NCBI GenBank assembly: GCA_007132225.1
Contig: SLPB01000027.1
Coordinates: forward strand, 1 to 59,272
Origin: Bacteroidales bacterium
Lineage (GTDB): Bacteria; Bacteroidota; Bacteroidia; Bacteroidales; PUMT01
Length of the DNA: 59,272 nt
Direction: 5' to 3'
This document shows positions 56,378 to 59,272 of the stretch, piece by piece; the stretch's first letter is position 1, and each line of letters opens with the position of its first letter. The translations under genes and the position numbers were made by a program. Under the pieces are notes generated by a model. It did no database searches. It worked only from the letters and a program-made list of their open reading frames with translations, and had not been told where the DNA came from.

Positions 56378-57346
56378 TCAGTAAAAAAAACTATAATCGT
56401 AACGGTATAAAACCTGAAACTGGTAACTTGCATAATAAGATGCAACACTGGTAACATTTCCCTGATTATCCCATGAAAACTCTCTGGTAGAATAATCATC
56501 TGCATTCTTATTATACCAGGCTTCTTTGATCAGGTTTCCATTTTCATCATAAGTATAGTAGTTGGTAACAACATCCACTCCTGTTCGGTCTGTTTTAATA
56601 ATCTTTTGAAGCAGGTTGTTATCATATAAAAACCTTTTCCTGTATTGCATTTCTGATCCGTTATATCGTCTTTCTTCAGTTTTTTTTCCAGCCCGGTTAT
56701 AAGTGTACTCGATCTTCCGACGCAGATTATCCTGGTTGTCATAATAAGCTTCTTCAATCATTTCTCCGGTTGAATTATGAAGAAGTCTTATTTTTTCGGC
56801 AATACTGTTGTCTGGAAGAACAACGGTAATAAGGGTCTTGTTGTCAGAATAATCAAAAACTCTTTCTTCTTTTAGCCGTCCCTGTGTTGTATAGTGTATC
56901 TCACTTACACTGCCATCCGGATTGAGCTGATATTTATTACGGTAATTACCGAGCCCGTCAAAACCCCATTCAGCAATTTTGTTTCCCTGTTCATCAAACC
57001 CGGCCATTTGACTGAATGTTATCCGGTTATTTTTGCTGTCAAAAACAGTATGCCCGATCCTGTTTCCCTTATTATCATAGCGATTGGTGATTTTCCTGGA
57101 CTCCTGTCCCCGTGAATCGAAAGTGATTTCTTCCAGGGTATATCCGTTTTTATCATAACGAGCCCTGAGGCTTATGGTTCCCGTTTCAGAGGGATTCCCT
57201 CCCTTGTACTCGTGGTTCCATTCTGTTACTCCGCTTATTCCATTTTCCTTTATTAAGTTCTGGTCTAACCGGGATATATTATTTTGGGGAAAAAGCGGAT
57301 TCCCTGAAATAAAAAGTATAAGGCATAAAACAATTAACAACCTCAT
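56378..57346 (-). CDS. Exported YD-like repeat protein
   Basis: A 322-residue protein with a signal peptide (about 1-20, ending LFPQ). The whole mature part is made of about ten to twelve repeats of 20-25 residues resembling YD/RHS or MORN-like hairpins: ARYDKNGYTLEEITFDSRGQ, NRYDNKGNRIGHTVFDSKNN, AGFDEQGNKIAEWGFDGLGN, YTYNRAGKKTEERRYNGSEM, YTYDENGNLIKEAWYNKNAD, FSWDNQGNVTSVASYYAS. There is no toxin-like C-terminal domain and no large RHS core, so it is not a polymorphic toxin in the usual sense. It probably forms a beta-rich elongated structure in the periplasm or on the surface. Function unknown. Confidence 0.75.
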   Translation of the reverse strand: MRLLIVLCLILFISGNPLFPQNNISRLDQNLIKENGISGVTEWNHEYKGGNPSETGTISLRARYDKNGYTLEEITFDSRGQESRKITNRYDNKGNRIGHTVFDSKNNRITFSQMAGFDEQGNKIAEWGFDGLGNYRNKYQLNPDGSVSEIHYTTQGRLKEERVFDYSDNKTLITVVLPDNSIAEKIRLLHNSTGEMIEEAYYDNQDNLRRKIEYTYNRAGKKTEERRYNGSEMQYRKRFLYDNNLLQKIIKTDRTGVDVVTNYYTYDENGNLIKEAWYNKNADDYSTREFSWDNQGNVTSVASYYASYQFQVLYRYDYSFFY

Positions 57347-57547
57347 GATTGTGAATATTTTTAACTATTATTTTGTATTGGGTTCATCCACCACCTGGTT
57401 TGCCTGGTTAAGGATACACCCGGCTAATCTGCTGTAAATATGACTTTTAATGCAGCATGGCTTCTGCGTGGACCTGTTGCCCCGAACCTATGGTTTACAG
57501 ACGGACTCCAATTATTATCTTTTAACTGATAAAAGGGAATTTTTGTT

Positions 57548-59272
57548 TCAAATGGAATGCAACTTATTCAATATTTCAAGGGCAACTTCCACAGATTTAA
57601 TGTTTTTAATGCTCAGAGTAAGCTTATTCCTGTGCTCTTTGATTTTCATTCTTTTTTGCTGCTGAATATGGTTTATCAGATCTGAAAAAAGTGATGACTG
57701 GTAGTATGCAGACCTTTGGTCTGAAATAAAATAGATAATCATTTGATCATTTTTCAGAACTATGCGTTCAAATCCCAAGGAAATTGCCATTCTGCGAAGC
57801 CGGACAATATTTAGCAATTCCCTGGTTTGTTGAGGAAGTGGACCGAACCGGTCAATAAGATTCTTTTCGAATTTTATCAGGGATTCTTCATCTGTAGTGT
57901 TGTCCAGTATGCGGTACAAGCTAATACGTTCTTTGTTTCCGGGTATATATTCTTCCGGGAAAAGCACCTCCATATCTGTATCTACCAGGCAGTCCTTTAC
58001 GTATGTGTGTGAAGCATCCCTTCCCGTTTCATCTGATGCAAATAATTCGCTGAATTCACTCTCTCTCAGCTCCTGAACAGCCTCGTCAAGGATCTTGTGG
58101 TAGGTTTCAAATCCTATGTCTGCTATAAATCCACTTTGTTCGCTGCCGAGCAGATTTCCCGCGCCTCTTATATCCAGGTCCTGCATCGCAATACTGAAGC
58201 CGCTTCCCAACTCCGAAAAATCCTCAATTGCTTTCAAGCGCTGCCTTGCCTCTTTTGTAATTAATTGGGGGGGAGGGGCAAGCAAATAGCAGAATGCTTT
58301 CTTGTTTGATCTTCCCACCCTTCCCCTTAACTGATGAAGATCACTCAGTCCGAAATTATGGGCATTATTTATTATTATTGTGTTTGCATTTGTTATATCG
58401 AGGCCGGATTCAATTATTGTAGTAGCTATAAGTACATCAAATTCCCCGGAAATAAAGCCAAGCATTATTTTTTCCAGCTTGCTGCCGTCCATCTGTCCGT
58501 GTGCCACAATGGTTTTAACTCCGGGACACTCTTTCCGGATGATATCTTCCATGGCTTTAATATTCACCACCCTGTTATGGATGAAAAATACCTGTCCCCC
58601 ACGCTGCACTTCATATTCTATTGCTTCGCGTATGATTTCCTTATCAAACTGATGCAGCCTGGTAAGGATCGGGTGCCGGTTCGGAGGAGGAGTGTTAATA
58701 ATGGCGAGATCCCTGGCTCCCATAAGTGAAAACTGAAGGGTTCTTGGTATTGGTGTAGCTGTAAGGGTCAGGGTATCCACATTAAGTTTAAGCGTTTTCA
58801 GTTTTTCCTTTATGGTGACCCCAAATTTTTGTTCTTCATCAATAATCAGCAGTCCCATATCTTTAAACCGGACGTCTTTTCCAATTAACCGGTGTGTTCC
58901 TATAATTATATCCAATTTTCCTTCAGCAATTTCTCCAATAATCTCCTTTTGTTTTTTAGCCGATCTTAGTCGGCTTAAATGCTCTACTTTACATGGGAAC
59001 TCCTTTAGTCGCTCCCTGAATGTGTTGTAATGCTGCAAAGCAAGAATTGTTGTGGGAACAAGCATGGCTACCTGCTTGCTGTCTGCAACTGCCTTAAACG
59101 CAGCCCTGATGGCAACCTCTGTCTTGCCAAAACCTACATCGCCGCATACAAGAAGGTCCATAGGCACATTGGATTCCATCTGCTCTTTTACCATATTCGT
59201 TGCCTTTATCTGGTCAGGGGTGTCCTCATAAATAAAAGAGGCTTCAAGCTCCCTTTGAAGGTAGGAATCGCC
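57548..59272 (-). CDS. mfd: Transcription-repair coupling factor Mfd (C-terminal part; 5' end beyond window)
   Basis: Translocase that removes RNA polymerase stalled at DNA damage and recruits UvrA. The frame stays open to the right window edge (575 codons), reading ELEASFIYEDTPDQIKA before VKEQMES; the N-terminal UvrB-homology and RNAP-binding parts lie outside. Visible: Walker A GDVGFGKTE, motif II DEEQKFGV, motif III TATPIPRTL, motif VI QLRGRVGRS, and SGFIADIGFETYHKILDEAV, followed by the C-terminal TRCF domain (FPEEYIPGNKERISLYRIL). It ends at 57548 and is followed after 201 bp by the YD-like gene on the same strand. Confidence 0.95.
   Translation of the reverse strand, partial: GDSYLQRELEASFIYEDTPDQIKATNMVKEQMESNVPMDLLVCGDVGFGKTEVAIRAAFKAVADSKQVAMLVPTTILALQHYNTFRERLKEFPCKVEHLSRLRSAKKQKEIIGEIAEGKLDIIIGTHRLIGKDVRFKDMGLLIIDEEQKFGVTIKEKLKTLKLNVDTLTLTATPIPRTLQFSLMGARDLAIINTPPPNRHPILTRLHQFDKEIIREAIEYEVQRGGQVFFIHNRVVNIKAMEDIIRKECPGVKTIVAHGQMDGSKLEKIMLGFISGEFDVLIATTIIESGLDITNANTIIINNAHNFGLSDLHQLRGRVGRSNKKAFCYLLAPPPQLITKEARQRLKAIEDFSELGSGFSIAMQDLDIRGAGNLLGSEQSGFIADIGFETYHKILDEAVQELRESEFSELFASDETGRDASHTYVKDCLVDTDMEVLFPEEYIPGNKERISLYRILDNTTDEESLIKFEKNLIDRFGPLPQQTRELLNIVRLRRMAISLGFERIVLKNDQMIIYFISDQRSAYYQSSLFSDLINHIQQQKRMKIKEHRNKLTLSIKNIKSVEVALEILNKLHSI

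Overview
The window reads as a stretch of chromosome from a member of the Bacteroidota, most likely an anaerobic Bacteroidales or Marinilabiliales type. The reasons are the gene order (sigma-54 activator, lptE, TPR protein, secG, groES, groEL; and coaX, barrel protein, lptC, CNNM transporter, ppiD), a dcw cluster starting with mraZ and lacking murB, murF and ddl, a long MraY, a 636-residue PurF-like protein, an adjacent GNAT/PlsC pair resembling the glycine-lipid acyltransferases of Bacteroides, and several promoter-like sites of the TTTG-N19-TAnnTTTG type. No rRNA, tRNA, CRISPR array, insertion sequence or phage gene was seen. Almost everything is core metabolism or envelope biology.

Layout. 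1-1968 (minus): a truncated secreted glycoside-hydrolase-like gene, preceded by kdsB (Kdo activation). 2167-7941 (plus): sigma-54 activator, lptE, an acidic TPR protein, secG, then after a strong terminator groES-groEL. 8128-13014 (plus): leucyl aminopeptidase, pdxA, malic enzyme; then tadA (minus), aspS (plus), an outer-membrane barrel protein, and a DUF362/DUF6599-like exported pair. 18379-25266: miaB (minus), a secreted beta-helix protein with a hairpin-rich leader, yebC, an AbgT-type transporter (minus), a 640-bp gap, a LEA14-like lipoprotein and a SPOR-like protein. 25306-29467: PurF-like protein, then the minus-strand acyltransferase pair.

29541-45154 is the division and cell-wall cluster: MraZ boxes, mraZ, rsmH, ftsL, ftsI, murE, mraY, murD, ftsW, murG, murC, ftsQ, ftsA, ftsZ, all plus strand with tiny gaps or overlaps. 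The DNPR motif in MurE indicates diaminopimelate-type peptidoglycan. Then, all on the minus strand, come nadB and nadC (quinolinate synthesis and use), ppiD, a TPR protein, a CNNM/CorC transporter, a small membrane protein, lptC, a barrel protein and coaX. The window closes with a small barrel protein (plus), a YD-like repeat protein (minus) and the C-terminal half of mfd (minus, cut by the window edge).

Functional links: kdsB, lptE, lptC and the barrel proteins concern the outer membrane; secG, groESL and ppiD concern protein export and folding; the dcw block builds septum and wall. I found no convincing novel defence, mobile or biosynthetic system. The best second-look items are non-coding: a 16-bp-arm inverted repeat in the leader of the beta-helix gene, nested inverted repeats before the GNAT acyltransferase, overlapping palindromes before ftsZ, and four phased GTGG repeats before mraZ.
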